Source: Agilicoccus flavus (GTDB lineage: Bacteria; Actinomycetota; Actinomycetes; Actinomycetales; Dermatophilaceae). Taken from it: a DNA stretch of 64,000 bases. Positions 22,161 through 32,307 of this stretch are shown here, one piece after another. The stretch's first letter is position 1. Each line of letters begins with the position of its first letter. Where the stretch lies: positions 1-64,000 of the forward strand of contig NZ_JACYXE010000003.1 in NCBI RefSeq assembly GCF_014857905.1. The letters run 5' to 3'. The notes under the pieces were generated by a model. The model made no database searches. It was not told where the DNA came from and worked only from the letters and a program-made list of their open reading frames with translations. Both the position numbers and the translations under genes were made by a program.

Positions 22161-23000
22161 TCACGAGGCGCGGCGCAGCGTGACGCTGTGCCACGCCTTG
22201 TCGGTGAGGTACCCCAGCGACCGGTACAGGCCCACCGCGGCGGCGTTGTCGGCGTACACCCCCAGGGTGCACACCCCCTCGGCGGCCACGACGCGGCGGG
22301 TCAGCGCCGAGCCGACGGCCCGGCCGAGACCGGTCCCGCGCAGGGCCGGGTCGACGACGATGCCGCCGAGGTGCGCCACGCCCGAGGGCAGCCGCTGGAT
22401 CGTGCCGCAGGCGCGCAGGTCGCCCGCCGCGTCCCGGTGCGCCAGCCAGCCCTCGCTGTGGCCCGTGCCGGGGAATCCCTCGAAGCGCGGGTTGATGCGG
22501 GCGCCGAACGCCTGGATCTCGGCGGCGTCGGCGACGTCGTCGAGGGGGACGAGCCGCTCCTCACCGGGCACGCTGTCCGGGACGACGTCGGTCCACATCC
22601 AGTCCCAGTCGGCGCCCGCGCCGAGACGCGCGCCCGCCGACGCGATCGCGTCGGCGGCGTCCTCGGCCGCGGCGTCCGTGGCGCCCGGCGTGCCGGTCGA
22701 TCCGCCGGACCGGACCGCGTCGCCGACCGCGCGGGGGAGGGTGAGGCCACGCACCCGCGCACCCGCCGCCGACCGGCCGCGGAGCACCTCCCCAGCGAGG
22801 GTCGCCGCGCCCGGCCCCCAGACCGTCAGGCTCGGCGCCCGACGGGCGGAGGCGCGGACGTAGGCGGCCGCCGCGACGCCGACCCATCCGTCGACCTCCC
22901 GCGGCGGGTCGAGGCGGGCGAAGACGTCGCCGGGCACGACCCGTTCCAGGTCGTGCCGGTCGCGCACGGCTCGGATCGTCACCGCCCCAGCATGCGTCAC
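22161..23000 (-). CDS. GNAT family N-acetyltransferase
   Basis: A 279-residue protein with a C-terminal GNAT domain. The acetyl-CoA binding segment is LGGIVVDPALRGTGLGRAV, followed by LGVYADNAAAVGLYRSLGY. The N-terminal half is less typical, so it may be a two-domain acetyltransferase with a degenerate first domain. The GTG at 23000 overlaps the stop of the upstream O-antigen-ligase-like gene by four bases, which decides the start and shows translational coupling. Substrate unknown. Confidence 0.85.
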   Translation of the reverse strand: MTHAGAVTIRAVRDRHDLERVVPGDVFARLDPPREVDGWVGVAAAAYVRASARRAPSLTVWGPGAATLAGEVLRGRSAAGARVRGLTLPRAVGDAVRSGGSTGTPGATDAAAEDAADAIASAGARLGAGADWDWMWTDVVPDSVPGEERLVPLDDVADAAEIQAFGARINPRFEGFPGTGHSEGWLAHRDAAGDLRACGTIQRLPSGVAHLGGIVVDPALRGTGLGRAVGSALTRRVVAAEGVCTLGVYADNAAAVGLYRSLGYLTDKAWHSVTLRRAS

Positions 23001-24514
23001 CGTCCGCCGCGGGCGGGCAAGACGCCGCCCGGGGCGATGACCGGCACGGCTCGCACGGTTCGCAGCGCTCGCGCCGGTGCGGGGGCGGTGCGCGGAGCCG
23101 AGAGGGTCTCGGCCGGGGCGCGCCGCGCCCCTCGCGCCGACGGGCCGGGCGCGTGCTGCGACGGCCCCCGCGGCGGGACGGAGCACCACCACGCCGAGGC
23201 CGCGGCCTGGCCGAGCACGAGCCACCAGATCGGGGTGGTCAGGGCGGTGCTCGCCACGCAGCCCAGGGCGACGAACGCGACGAGGGCGGCGGCCCCCTCG
23301 ACCCGGGCGGTGACGAGGCGCCGCGCCCGGGGCCGCGACGGGTGCGCCACCGCGGGCCGCCGCCCGCGCCGGCGGGGGCGCAGGCCGAGCGTGAGGACCG
23401 CGAGGAGGACGAGCAGGCCCCCGGCGACGAGGACTCCGTACTGCAGGGCCAGCTCCGCGAAGGTGTTGTGCAGCCACGTCCGCGTGCTCACGCCGGGGGA
23501 GGGGTCGGCGGCCAGCAGCGGCTCGAAGCTCGCGGCCCCCGTCCCCAGCCCGTCGGAGTCGGCCGCGTAGCGGGCGGCGGCGCGCAGGAGGCCGACGCGC
23601 AGACCGTCGGAGCGGGAGGTCCCGGGGTCGGCCGCGGCGGCGATCAATCGCGCCACGGGGTTGCGGGCGGCCAGCGCCGGAAGTGTGAACGCGGCGACGC
23701 CGACCGCGACGACGAGCGCGGCCAGAGCCGGGACGAGGAACCGGTGCGGGCGCCGCGCCGACCCCCTGACGGGGCGGCCCTCCCGGCGCCCGGACCGTGC
23801 GCCGGCCGCGTGGAGCCCGAACACGACGAGCAGCGCGAGCAGCCCGGCGCGGCTCTCGGTGAGGAGGACGAACCCCGCGCCGAGCGCGGCGAGGGCCACC
23901 GCGACACGGCGGCCGGGCGGCCCGGCGTCGCGCCGCCACGCCAGGGTGCCCGAGATCATCGCGGTCAGCGCCACGGCGAAGTCGTTGGGGTTGCGGAAGG
24001 CGCCGGCGACGATGGTGCGGCTCGTCTCGGCCCAGCTGTGACCGGCGGGGATCCACAGGTGCGCGTCCGTGACGAGCTCGACGAGGGCGACGCCGCACGA
24101 GAGGGCGAGGGCGAGCGCCCACCCGCGCCGCATCGCGACGAGGCCGCTCCACGTGCCGCGCGACGCGGCGGCCACGCCGACCGCGACGGCGAGGCCCGCA
24201 ACGAGACCGCTCACCTCGGCGCGGCCCTCGGCCGCGTCGGGGGCACGCCCCGACGCGATCGGCACCCACGCGAGGGCGAGCACGGCGAACGCGAGGAGCG
24301 CCGAGGGGGCCGGGCGACGCCAGGCGGACCCGCGGGCGGCCCACAGCGCGACGGCGGCGGCCCCGCAGGCGAGCACGGTCGCGAGGTGCGCGGCTATGAG
24401 CGGGCGCAGGGTGAGATCTCCGGCCGCGGCCGCCACGACGAACGCGGTGAGGAGCGGCGCGGCGCGGCGCGGGCCGGCGACGGTGCGGTCCCGCCGCCCT
24501 CGGGTGGAGAGCAT
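22997..24514 (-). CDS. O-antigen ligase/polymerase-like membrane protein
   Basis: A 505-residue polytopic membrane protein with about ten hydrophobic segments. The Wzy/WaaL O-antigen ligase domain is suggested by [25 protein letters not shown] and a large outer loop with [14 protein letters not shown], a pattern conserved in this superfamily. It probably polymerises or ligates a cell-surface glycan. The last 60 residues are Pro/Ala/Arg-rich and non-conserved. No glycan biosynthesis genes are adjacent. The stop overlaps the GNAT start (GTGA), so an acetylated glycan is possible; this is inference. Confidence 0.8.
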   Translation of the reverse strand: MLSTRGRRDRTVAGPRRAAPLLTAFVVAAAAGDLTLRPLIAAHLATVLACGAAAVALWAARGSAWRRPAPSALLAFAVLALAWVPIASGRAPDAAEGRAEVSGLVAGLAVAVGVAAASRGTWSGLVAMRRGWALALALSCGVALVELVTDAHLWIPAGHSWAETSRTIVAGAFRNPNDFAVALTAMISGTLAWRRDAGPPGRRVAVALAALGAGFVLLTESRAGLLALLVVFGLHAAGARSGRREGRPVRGSARRPHRFLVPALAALVVAVGVAAFTLPALAARNPVARLIAAAADPGTSRSDGLRVGLLRAAARYAADSDGLGTGAASFEPLLAADPSPGVSTRTWLHNTFAELALQYGVLVAGGLLVLLAVLTLGLRPRRRGRRPAVAHPSRPRARRLVTARVEGAAALVAFVALGCVASTALTTPIWWLVLGQAAASAWWCSVPPRGPSQHAPGPSARGARRAPAETLSAPRTAPAPARALRTVRAVPVIAPGGVLPARGGR

Positions 24515-24649
24515 GGGGGCCAGTCTAGGTTTCGGACAAGACTCTCGCCGGGGCGAAGCCCCAGGTCACGGTGCATGTGAGGGGGCCTGCAGGGCAGGCG
24601 ATCCCGGGCGCACGAGGCTCGGCGACCCGACCCTGTGGGTGCACGTCGG

Positions 24650-24655
24650 TAGCCT
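24650..24655 (+). promoter_or_regulatory. Putative -10 box of rarA (leaderless)
   Basis: TAGCCT lies seven bases before the GTG at 24663, with no Shine-Dalgarno sequence between. It has the same arrangement as pyrG. Confidence 0.4.
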
Positions 24656-24662
24656 GACGGGC

Positions 24663-26066
24663 GTGACCGAGCCCGACCTCTTCGCCCCCGCCCCGGACGA
24701 CGCGCCGAGCGAGGCGACCCGTCCGCCGCTCGCGGTGCGCATGCGGCCCGCCTCGCTCGCGCAGGTGCGGGGCCAGGCCGAGGCGCTGCGACCGGGCAGC
24801 CCCCTGCGCCGGCTCGTCGAGGGCGGCGCGGCGGGCGGGGTGGGCCCGGCGTCGGCCATCATCTGGGGACCGCCGGGGACGGGGAAGACCACCCTCGCGC
24901 ACCTCGTGGCGAAGGCCGAGGGGCGCCGGTTCGTCGAGCTGTCGGCCATCACCGCCGGGGTCAAGGACGTGCGGGCCGCCATGGAGGCCGCCGCCCGGGA
25001 ACGCGATCTGTACCAGCGGCGCACCGTCCTCTTCCTCGACGAGATCCACCGGTTCACCAAGGCGCAGCAGGACGCGCTCCTGCCCGGGGTCGAGAACGGC
25101 GTCGTCATCCTCGTGGCGGCCACGACCGAGAACCCGACCTTCGCCGTCATCGCCCCGCTCCTGTCGCGCTCGATGCTCGTCACGCTCACCTCCCTCACCG
25201 ACGCCGACGTCGAGGAGGTCGTGCGCGCCGCCCTGACCGAGGAGCGCGGGCTCGACGGTGCCTACGACCTCGCCGACGACGCCCTCGCGCACCTCGTGCG
25301 CATGGCCGGCGGGGACGCGCGGCGGGCGCTCACCGCGCTGGAGGCGGCCGCCGGGGTCGCCCTCGACGACCGCCCCGCCGGCCGCGGCGCGCCCGACCGA
25401 GACGACCCCGCACCCATCTCGCTCGCCCACGCCGAACAGGCCGTCGAGGTCGCCGCCGTGCGCTACGACCGCGCCGGCGGTCAGCACTACGATGTGGCCA
25501 GCGCCTTCATCAAGTCGATGCGCGGCTCGGACGTCGACGCCGCGCTGCACTACCTGGCCCGCATGCTCGAGGCGGGGGAGGACCCCCGCTTCATCGCCCG
25601 CCGCATCGTCATCAGCGCGAGCGAGGAGATCGCCATGGCCGACCCGACGGCCCTGCAGACGGCCGTCGCCGCCATGCACGCCGTCGCGCAGATCGGGATG
25701 CCCGAGGCCCGGCTCATCCTCGCCCAGGCGGTGGTCCACAACTGCCTCGCGCCCAAGTCGAACGCCGTCTACACGGCGATCGGGGCGGCCATCGCCGACG
25801 TGCGGGCCGGCAAGGGCGGCGCCGTCCCGGCCCCGCTGCGGGGGACGGCGACCGCCCGCAAGGCGGGGACGCCGGGCCGCCCGGGCGAACGGCCGGGTGA
25901 GTACGTATACGCCCACGACGAGACCGACTCGGTCGCCGCGCAGCAGTACCTGCCCGACGACCTCGCCGGGGCCGACTACTACCACCCCAAGGCCCGCGGC
26001 TTCGAGGAGCGCATGGTCGAGCGCTGGCGGTGGCTCCGTGGGCGGATCCGCAGGCGGCCCGGCTGA
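24663..26066 (+). CDS. rarA: Replication-associated recombination protein A (RarA/MgsA)
   Basis: A 467-residue AAA+ ATPase of the clamp-loader clade that acts at stalled forks. Walker A is GPPGTGKTT, Walker B is LFLDEIHRF, sensor 1 is AATTENPTF, and the arginine finger region is LLSRSMLV. The C-terminal MgsA tetramerisation domain contains [19 protein letters not shown] and YLPDDLAG. An unconserved acidic/Gly insertion lies near residues 235-250. GTG 24663 is supported by homology and the -10 box. In many actinobacteria it lies near alaS, as here. Confidence 0.95.
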   Translation: MTEPDLFAPAPDDAPSEATRPPLAVRMRPASLAQVRGQAEALRPGSPLRRLVEGGAAGGVGPASAIIWGPPGTGKTTLAHLVAKAEGRRFVELSAITAGVKDVRAAMEAAARERDLYQRRTVLFLDEIHRFTKAQQDALLPGVENGVVILVAATTENPTFAVIAPLLSRSMLVTLTSLTDADVEEVVRAALTEERGLDGAYDLADDALAHLVRMAGGDARRALTALEAAAGVALDDRPAGRGAPDRDDPAPISLAHAEQAVEVAAVRYDRAGGQHYDVASAFIKSMRGSDVDAALHYLARMLEAGEDPRFIARRIVISASEEIAMADPTALQTAVAAMHAVAQIGMPEARLILAQAVVHNCLAPKSNAVYTAIGAAIADVRAGKGGAVPAPLRGTATARKAGTPGRPGERPGEYVYAHDETDSVAAQQYLPDDLAGADYYHPKARGFEERMVERWRWLRGRIRRRPG

Positions 26067-26077
26067 TCTCCGACGCA

Positions 26078-26095
26078 GGCCCGGGTGTTCGGGCC
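26078..26095 (+). terminator. Hairpin after rarA
   Basis: GGCCCG (26078-26083) and CGGGCC (26090-26095) form a six-pair stem with a six-base loop, 11 bases past the rarA stop, followed by a pyrimidine-rich CTCTCC. Confidence 0.5.
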
Positions 26096-26257
26096 CTCTC
26101 CGTGACGGCCTTCTCGAACCCGAGGTGCGCAGGACCCGGACGCGTCAGGTGGGCCGGCCCCGGACGCGTCCGGGCACGCCGACGCAGCCCGCCCCTCGTG
26201 CTGTCGGGGACGGGCGGTGCTGGTCGGGTCGGCCGCGCGGACTCGGGTCGCGCGGAC

Positions 26258-27535
26258 TTAGCCGGTCGGGTCGTCGCGGTGGCGCCGGAACGCCTCCTGC
26301 GCCTCCGGGGAGGCGGGGTCGAGGGTGGTGTCGTCGTCGGAGCTCTCGGCGGTGAGCCGCTCCTTGAGCGATCCGGCCGACTCGCGGACCTCGTGGGCGG
26401 CGGTGGCGAGACCACCGGCCACCTTGTCGAGCAGGCCGTCGCCGGGCGCCTTCTCGCCGGCGACGTGCGCCTCGATGCGCTCGAGCCGCGTCGTCGCCGC
26501 GTCGCCCGAGACGTCGACCGTCTCGATGACCTGACGCACCTGCGCGTGATGGCAGGCGCTGCGGTGGGCTCCGAGGCCGTCGGGCCGGTCGACGAGCTCC
26601 GGCACGTCGGTGGTGCAGATCTCCGTGGCCTTCCAGCAGCGCGTGTGGAACCGGCACCCCGACGGGGGGTTCGCGGGCGACGGGACGTCGCCCTTGAGCA
26701 TGATCTGCTCGCGATGGCCCCGCAGGGTCGGGTCGGGCACCGGCACCGCCGACAGGAGCGCCTGCGTGTACGGGTGGGTCGGCCGCTCGTAGATCTCGTC
26801 CTCGGTGCCGAACTCCGCCATCTTGCCGAGGTACATGACCCCGACCCGGTCGGAGATGTGCCGCACCACCGACAGGTCGTGGGCGATGAAGACGTAGGCG
26901 AGCCCCATCTCCTTCTGCAGCCGACCCATGAGGTTGACGACCTGCGCCTGCACCGACACGTCGAGCGCCGAGACGGGCTCGTCGCAGATGAGGACCTTCG
27001 GTTTGAGCGCGATGCCGCGGGCGATCCCGATGCGCTGACGCTGCCCGCCCGAGAACTGGTGCGGGTAGCGGTTGATGTGCTCGGGGCTGAGACCGACGAG
27101 CTCGAGGAGCTCCTCGACGGCCTGGCGCCGGCCGCGCCGCGGCACGACGTCGGGGTGGATCTCGAAGGGCTCGCCGACGATGTCCCCGACCGTCTTGCGC
27201 GGGTTGAGCGACGTGTACGGGTCCTGGAAGACGATCTGGATGTCGCGGCGCAGCCGGCGCATCTCGGACCCGCTCTTCGAGAACAGGTCGACGCCGTCGA
27301 AGTCGACCGTGCCGCTCGTCGGTTCCTCGAGCCGCATGAGCAGCCGGCCGAGGGTCGACTTGCCGCAGCCCGACTCGCCGACGATGCCGAGCGTCTCGCC
27401 GCGGCGCAGCTCGAAGCTCACGCCGTCGACGGCCTTGACGTGGCCCACCGTCCGGCGCAGGACGCCACCCTTGATGGGGTAGTGCTTGACCAGGTCCTTG
27501 GCGACCAGGATCGGGTCGGTGGCGGTGTCAGCCAC
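26258..27535 (-). CDS. Oligopeptide/dipeptide ABC transporter ATPase (DppF/OppF type)
   Basis: A 425-residue ATPase. Walker A is GESGCGKST, the Q-loop is [16 protein letters not shown], the signature [13 protein letters not shown], Walker [13 protein letters not shown], and the switch His is in IAHDLSVV. The oligopeptide-ABC C-terminal motif has [14 protein letters not shown] with the cysteine pattern of the iron-sulphur-like site. About 95 residues beyond the usual end form a predicted helical, acidic extension. GTG 27535 overlaps the upstream ATPase gene by eight bases and follows GAGGAGG. Confidence 0.92.
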   Translation of the reverse strand: MADTATDPILVAKDLVKHYPIKGGVLRRTVGHVKAVDGVSFELRRGETLGIVGESGCGKSTLGRLLMRLEEPTSGTVDFDGVDLFSKSGSEMRRLRRDIQIVFQDPYTSLNPRKTVGDIVGEPFEIHPDVVPRRGRRQAVEELLELVGLSPEHINRYPHQFSGGQRQRIGIARGIALKPKVLICDEPVSALDVSVQAQVVNLMGRLQKEMGLAYVFIAHDLSVVRHISDRVGVMYLGKMAEFGTEDEIYERPTHPYTQALLSAVPVPDPTLRGHREQIMLKGDVPSPANPPSGCRFHTRCWKATEICTTDVPELVDRPDGLGAHRSACHHAQVRQVIETVDVSGDAATTRLERIEAHVAGEKAPGDGLLDKVAGGLATAAHEVRESAGSLKERLTAESSDDDTTLDPASPEAQEAFRRHRDDPTG

Positions 27536-28589
27536 GGTGGACCTCCTCGCTGAAGTGGCAGGCGCTCTCGCGGCCGGGGGCGGCACCGACGACCGCGGTG
27601 AGCTCCGGGCGGTCGCGTCGGCAGACGTCCTGGACGAAGCGGCACCGCGGGTGGAACTCGCACCCGCTGGGCAGTCGCAGCAGGTTGGGCGGGAGACCGC
27701 CGATGGCCGAGAGCTCCTGGCCCTTCTGGTCGAGCCGCGGGATCGACTCGAGCAGCCCGAGCGTGTACGGGTGGGCGGGTCGGCGGTACAGCTCGAGGAC
27801 GTCGGCGCGCTCCATGATCCGCCCGCAGTACATGACGGCGATGCGGTCGGCGACGTCGGCGACGACCCCGAGGTCGTGCGTGATGAGGATGAGCCCCATC
27901 TGGCGCTCCTCCTGCAGCTCGGCGAGCAGCGCCATGATCTGGGCCTGCACCGTCACGTCGAGTGCGGTCGTCGGCTCGTCGGCGATGAGCACCGCCGGGT
28001 CGAGGGCGATGGCCATCGCGATCATGATGCGCTGACGCATCCCGCCCGAGAACTGGTGGGGGAACGCCCGGACGCGCTGCTTGGCCGCCGGGATCTGCAC
28101 GCGTTCCATGAGCCGGACGGCCTGCGCCGTGGCGTCGGACTTGTTCATGCCCCGGTGCTTGCGGAACATCTCGGCGATCTGCCAGCCGACCGGGAAGACC
28201 GGGTTCAGCGAGCTGAGCGCGTCCTGGAAGATCATCGAGATCTCGGGGCCACGGGTCTTGCGCCGCTGCTCGTCGGGCATCGTGAGCAGGTCCTGGCCGC
28301 AGTAGCGGATGGCCCCTCGGGGAATCTTCGCGGGCGGCATGTCGAGGATGCCCATGATCGCCTGCGCGGTCACGGACTTGCCGGAGCCCGACTCGCCAAG
28401 GATGGCCAGGGTCTCGCCGGCGTGCAGGTCGAAGTTCACGCCGTTGATGGCCCGGGCGACGCCGTCCTCGGTGTGGAACTCGACGTGGAGGTCGTCGACC
28501 TCGAGGAGCAGGCCGTCGGGGCCGGGCCGGTAGTCGGAGGCGGTGGCCTGCGCGTCGCGGCGGCCGCGGGGCTGGGTGGTGGTCGTCAT
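27528..28589 (-). CDS. Oligopeptide/dipeptide ABC transporter ATPase (DppD/OppD type)
   Basis: A 353-residue partner ATPase. Walker A is [10 protein letters not shown]-loop [14 protein letters not shown], signature [12 protein letters not shown], Walker [13 protein letters not shown], switch His in ITHDLGVV. The C-terminal [14 protein letters not shown] motif is typical. It pairs with the DppF-type subunit to power the importer. ATG 28589 lies 17 bases after the permease stop; the open frame upstream is only a shadow of the permease gene. Confidence 0.93.
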   Translation of the reverse strand: MTTTTQPRGRRDAQATASDYRPGPDGLLLEVDDLHVEFHTEDGVARAINGVNFDLHAGETLAILGESGSGKSVTAQAIMGILDMPPAKIPRGAIRYCGQDLLTMPDEQRRKTRGPEISMIFQDALSSLNPVFPVGWQIAEMFRKHRGMNKSDATAQAVRLMERVQIPAAKQRVRAFPHQFSGGMRQRIMIAMAIALDPAVLIADEPTTALDVTVQAQIMALLAELQEERQMGLILITHDLGVVADVADRIAVMYCGRIMERADVLELYRRPAHPYTLGLLESIPRLDQKGQELSAIGGLPPNLLRLPSGCEFHPRCRFVQDVCRRDRPELTAVVGAAPGRESACHFSEEVHRG

Positions 28590-28606
28590 CGGTTCGCTTC
28601 CTGCCC

Positions 28607-29563
28607 TCACCGGGACTTGGGGTCGAACGCGTCGCGGGCGGCGTCGCCGAGCATGATGAAGGCGAGGACGCCCAGACTGAGGAACAGGCTGGGGAACAGC
28701 GGGATGTGCGGGAAGGTGCGCAGGAAGGTCAGGCCCTCGTTGATGGCCACTCCCCACGACACCGCCGGCGGCACGAGCCCGATCCCGAGGAACGACAGCG
28801 TCGCCTCGGCGACGATGAAGACGCCGAGGTTGATCGTCGAGACGACGAGGATGGGCGCCAACGAGTTCGGGAGGACGTGCTTGGTGATGATCCGCCACGG
28901 GCTCGCGCCGAGGGCGCGGGCCGCCTGGATGTAGTCGTTCGGCAACACCTGCAGCACCGACCCGCGCATGAGCCGCGCGAGGCTCGGCCAGCCGAGGATC
29001 GTCAGCGCCGCGACGACCTTGAGCACGACCGACAGGTACGGGGTCGACTGGTCGCTCGGGAAGGCGCTCATGAAGAGGATGCCGCCCAGCAGCACCGGGA
29101 TCGCGAAGAAGACGTCGGTGATCCGCGAGACGATCGTGTCGAGCCAGCCGCCGAAGTAGGCCGCGAGGATGCCGACGGCCCCGCCGATGAGCGTCGTCGC
29201 GACCGTCGTGAGGATGCCCACGAGGATCGACGCCCGGGCCCCGTGGATGGTGCGCGAATAGATGTCGTAGCCCTGCCCGTCGGTGCCGAACCAGTGCTCG
29301 GCGCTCGGTTCCTGCCGAACGTCGAACACCTGCCTCGGGTCGATCGACGTGAAGAGGCCGGGGAAGGCGGCCATCGCGACGAACAGGGCGATGAGGACGA
29401 CGCTGAACCAGAAGGCCGGCTTGCGCCGGAGCTGACGCCACGCGTCGGAGGTGAGCGAGCGGGCGGGCGCGGCCGCCTCGCGCGCAGGCGCGACGTCGGT
29501 CGAGGGCTCGCCCGGCTCGATGCCGGCGGTCGCGGTGACGGACTGCTGAGGGGTGTCAGTCAT
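28607..29563 (-). CDS. Peptide ABC transporter permease (DppC type)
   Basis: A 318-residue inner-membrane permease with six hydrophobic segments. The N-terminal OppC_N segment is near residues 45-75, and WFGTDGQGYDIYSR is the family's extracytoplasmic motif. The EAA loop for ATPase contact is in ARALGASPWRIITKHVLPN. The first 40 residues are a hydrophilic Ala/Glu-rich extension. It overlaps the upstream permease gene by eight bases. Confidence 0.92.
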   Translation of the reverse strand: MTDTPQQSVTATAGIEPGEPSTDVAPAREAAAPARSLTSDAWRQLRRKPAFWFSVVLIALFVAMAAFPGLFTSIDPRQVFDVRQEPSAEHWFGTDGQGYDIYSRTIHGARASILVGILTTVATTLIGGAVGILAAYFGGWLDTIVSRITDVFFAIPVLLGGILFMSAFPSDQSTPYLSVVLKVVAALTILGWPSLARLMRGSVLQVLPNDYIQAARALGASPWRIITKHVLPNSLAPILVVSTINLGVFIVAEATLSFLGIGLVPPAVSWGVAINEGLTFLRTFPHIPLFPSLFLSLGVLAFIMLGDAARDAFDPKSR

Positions 29564-30485
29564 GGCTGATCCTCGGGTCGAGAACGCCGTACAGAAGGTC
29601 GACGACGAGGTTGACGATGAGATACACGATGACGAGCGCGGTGACGGCGCCGACGACGGCGAACCCGTCGCGGTGGTTGATGCTCTGGAAGATGTAGCCG
29701 CCGATGCCCTGGATGTTGAAGATGCGCTCCGTGACGATCGCGCCGCCGAGGAGGGCGCCGAAGTCGTAGCCCATGAAGGTGACGACGGGGATCATCGAGT
29801 TGCGCAGGGCGTGCAGCCCGATGGCGCGGCGTTGGGTCAGCCCCTTGGCCTTGGCCGTGCGCACGTAGTCGGCCCGCAGGTTCTCGGCGAGGTTCGTGCG
29901 CGTGAGGCGCGTGACGTAGGCCATCGACAGCGACGCGAGCACGATCGCGGGCATGAGGAGCTGGTACATCGACGGGTTGCGGCTCGTCACCGTGACGGGG
30001 AACCAGCCCAACCGGACGCCGAAGTAGAACTGGGCGAGCACGCCGATGACGAACACGGGCACGGAGATGACGACGAGCGTGCTCACGAGGATGAGGGAGT
30101 CGAGGAACGAACCCTTCCTGATCGCCGCCAGCACCCCGGCGAGGATGCCGATCACCGCCTCGATCGCGATCGCCATGAGCGCGAGCTTGCCGGTGATCGC
30201 GTACCGCTGGGCCAGGTCCTGCGTGACCGGGATGCCGTAGGTGTTCTCGCCGAGATCGCCCGTGGCGAGCTTGCCGAGGTACTTCACGTACGCGACGGGG
30301 ACGGGGTCGTCGAGGTTGTACTGCTCGCGGATCTCGGCGACGACGGCCGGGGGGCACCCGCGGTCGCCGCACTTGCCGGCCGTCGGATCCCCGGGAAGGG
30401 CGAAGACCATCGCGTAGATGATGAACGTCGTTCCGAGGACCACGGGGATCATCTGGAGCAGCCGCCGGATGACGTACTTGCCCAT
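29556..30485 (-). CDS. Peptide ABC transporter permease (DppB type)
   Basis: A 309-residue permease. It begins with the DppB-type MGKYVIRRLLQMIPVVLG membrane anchor, and its EAA loop is in AKAKGLTQRRAIGLHALRN. Six transmembrane segments are visible. ATG 30485 follows GGAGGTG. A Cys pair in the first periplasmic loop (GKCGDRGCPP) may form a disulphide. It is preceded by the strong hairpin at 30591-30628, so its expression is probably lower than that of the binding protein. Confidence 0.93.
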   Translation of the reverse strand: MGKYVIRRLLQMIPVVLGTTFIIYAMVFALPGDPTAGKCGDRGCPPAVVAEIREQYNLDDPVPVAYVKYLGKLATGDLGENTYGIPVTQDLAQRYAITGKLALMAIAIEAVIGILAGVLAAIRKGSFLDSLILVSTLVVISVPVFVIGVLAQFYFGVRLGWFPVTVTSRNPSMYQLLMPAIVLASLSMAYVTRLTRTNLAENLRADYVRTAKAKGLTQRRAIGLHALRNSMIPVVTFMGYDFGALLGGAIVTERIFNIQGIGGYIFQSINHRDGFAVVGAVTALVIVYLIVNLVVDLLYGVLDPRISHD

Positions 30486-30590
30486 GACACCTCCAGGTGC
30501 TGTCGGGGGCCGCCCGGGGCGCGATCCTCGCAGGCGGCGTGAAGAGGGGAGGGGCCGGCGTCGCCTCACGGTGAGGCCGCCGGACGACGC

Positions 30591-30628
30591 CGCTCGGTCG
30601 GCGTCCGGATGAGGACGCCGACCGAGCG
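30591..30628 (-). terminator. Intra-operon hairpin between binding-protein and permease genes
   Basis: CGCTCGGTCGGCGTCC (30591-30606) and GGACGCCGACCGAGCG (30613-30628) form a perfect 16-base stem with a GGATGA loop. It lies 14 bases past the binding-protein stop. There is no T-run. Such hairpins in importer operons protect the 3' end of the first message and limit read-through to the permease genes. Confidence 0.85.
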
Positions 30629-30642
30629 GGGATGTCACCTCG

Positions 30643-32307
30643 TCACTTAACGGTGGCCGAGAGCAGGTCGGGTCGGCCGGAGGCTACGTTGACCTTGACG
30701 TTGTTCATCTTCTCGGACCAGCCGATCTGCGCCGTGTAGTACCACATCGGGATCGACGGCATCCCGGTGGCGAGCATCTTCTCGGCGTCCTGGTAGGCCT
30801 TGAGCGACGCCTCGCCCTCGAGGGTGCCGGCCTCGACGAGCTTCTTGTCGAAGGCGGGGTTCGAGTACTTGTTGTCGTTGCTCGAGCCGCCCGTGGAGTA
30901 CTGGGGGGTGAGGAAGTTCTCGATGTGCGGGTAGTCGGCGATCCAGCCGGACCGGAACATGCCCTTGAGCTTGCCCCCGCCGATCTGGTCGCGGAACGTC
31001 GCGAAGTCGGTGACCGGGGCGGCCACGCAGTCGACCCCGAGGGCCGTGCGGATCGAGTTGCACGTGGCGGTGACCCAGTCCTTGTGCGCCGCATCGGCGT
31101 TGTACGAGATCGTCAGCTTGCCCTTGAAGCCGCCGGCCTCGGCGAGCAGCTGCTTGGCCTTCGTGGGGTTGTACGTGCAGAACTCGCCGCACAGGCCCTC
31201 GGCGTAGCCCTGGGTACCGGGGGCGCCCCAGCCCGTGGCGGGCTGACGCGCGCCGTCGAACTGGTCGTTGATGATCTTCTGGCGGTCGATCGACATCGAG
31301 ATGGCCTGGCGGATCTTCGGGTTCGCGTAGTCCGGCGACACCTTGTCGGGGGCGAACATGATCGTCTGGATCGCGGGGTACGCCTTCTGCGCCCAGCGGT
31401 CGGGCAGGTCGGACTGGAACTTCTTCGCGACGAGGGCGCTGGCGGGGAGCTCGTCGGCCACGTCGAGGTTGCCGGCGAGGAGGTCGTTGTAGGCGGCCTC
31501 GATGTCCTGGTAGATGCGGAAGGTGATCTTGTCGACCTTGCCGCCGAACTGGCCGGAGTAGCCCGAGAACTTCTGCAGGACGGCCTGGCGGCCCTTCTCG
31601 TAGCTGACGACCTGGTACGGGCCGGCGCCGATCGGCTTGTCGGCGAACGTCTTCGGGTCCTTGAAGAAGGCGTCGGGCTGCGGCGCGAAGGCCGTGTACC
31701 CGAGGCGGACCGGGAGGTTCGAGACCGGGGTCGTCGTCTTGATCGTGAACGTGTGGTCGTCGACGACCTTGAGGCCCGACATCTTGGCGGCCTTCGGCTT
31801 CGGGCCCTTCTGGGGGCCGTCGCCGTCAGGGTCCTCGGACTGCAGGTCGGCGAAGCCGGCGATCGGCTCCATGAAGTACGAGAGGTACTGGGCGTTGGGG
31901 GCGTACGCGGTGTAGTTCCACGCGTCGACGAAGTTCTTGGCCTTGACCTCGGTGCCGTCCTGGAACTTGTAGCCCGGCTTGATCTTGACCGTGAAGTTGG
32001 TGTTGTCGGTCGTCTCGATCGACTCGGCGATGTCGGCCTTCGGCTCCGCCGTGTCGGGGTCGTACTTGTACAGCGTCGAGGTGAAGAGCTCGACGATGTC
32101 GTGGCCGCAGGACTCACCGGTGTCGCCCCCGATGAGCGGGTTCTGCGGCTGGCAGCCCCTGGCGACGATCTCGCCCCCGCCGGCGCCCTGGCCCCCGCCC
32201 GTGCTGCCCCCGCCACCGGCGTCGCCGCCCCCGCCGCCGCCGCAGGCGGTGAGCAGGGCCGTGGCGGAAAGACTTGCGACGACTGCCGCTCGGGTCTTGG
32301 CTCGCAT
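30643..32307 (-). CDS. Peptide ABC transporter substrate-binding lipoprotein (SBP family 5)
   Basis: A 554-residue lipoprotein. It has a basic N-terminus, a hydrophobic stretch and the lipobox LLTAC (Cys 22), then a Gly/Ser linker of about 25 residues. The SBP_bac_5 domain follows, with FKDPKTFADKPIGAGPY, AYNDLLAGNLDVADE and IRQAISMSIDRQKI. It is the extracellular peptide (or nickel) receptor of the importer below it on the minus strand. ATG 32307 follows CAGGAGG. It is the first gene of the operon, and the hairpin after it suggests higher expression than the rest. Confidence 0.93.
   Translation of the reverse strand: MRAKTRAAVVASLSATALLTACGGGGGGDAGGGGSTGGGQGAGGGEIVARGCQPQNPLIGGDTGESCGHDIVELFTSTLYKYDPDTAEPKADIAESIETTDNTNFTVKIKPGYKFQDGTEVKAKNFVDAWNYTAYAPNAQYLSYFMEPIAGFADLQSEDPDGDGPQKGPKPKAAKMSGLKVVDDHTFTIKTTTPVSNLPVRLGYTAFAPQPDAFFKDPKTFADKPIGAGPYQVVSYEKGRQAVLQKFSGYSGQFGGKVDKITFRIYQDIEAAYNDLLAGNLDVADELPASALVAKKFQSDLPDRWAQKAYPAIQTIMFAPDKVSPDYANPKIRQAISMSIDRQKIINDQFDGARQPATGWGAPGTQGYAEGLCGEFCTYNPTKAKQLLAEAGGFKGKLTISYNADAAHKDWVTATCNSIRTALGVDCVAAPVTDFATFRDQIGGGKLKGMFRSGWIADYPHIENFLTPQYSTGGSSNDNKYSNPAFDKKLVEAGTLEGEASLKAYQDAEKMLATGMPSIPMWYYTAQIGWSEKMNNVKVNVASGRPDLLSATVK

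Noticed and set aside
26130-26250. Repeated CCGGACGCGTC and CGCGCGGACT words after rarA
   Set aside because: Short GC-rich repeats between convergent genes without hairpin logic beyond the terminator already listed; likely chance in this composition.
26030-27553. A 507-residue plus-strand frame
   Set aside because: It is antisense to the DppF-type ATPase gene, which has complete ATPase motifs; long antisense frames are expected at this GC content.
29553-30542. A 329-residue plus-strand frame
   Set aside because: Antisense to the DppB-type permease, Asp/Glu/His-rich shadow composition, no domain.
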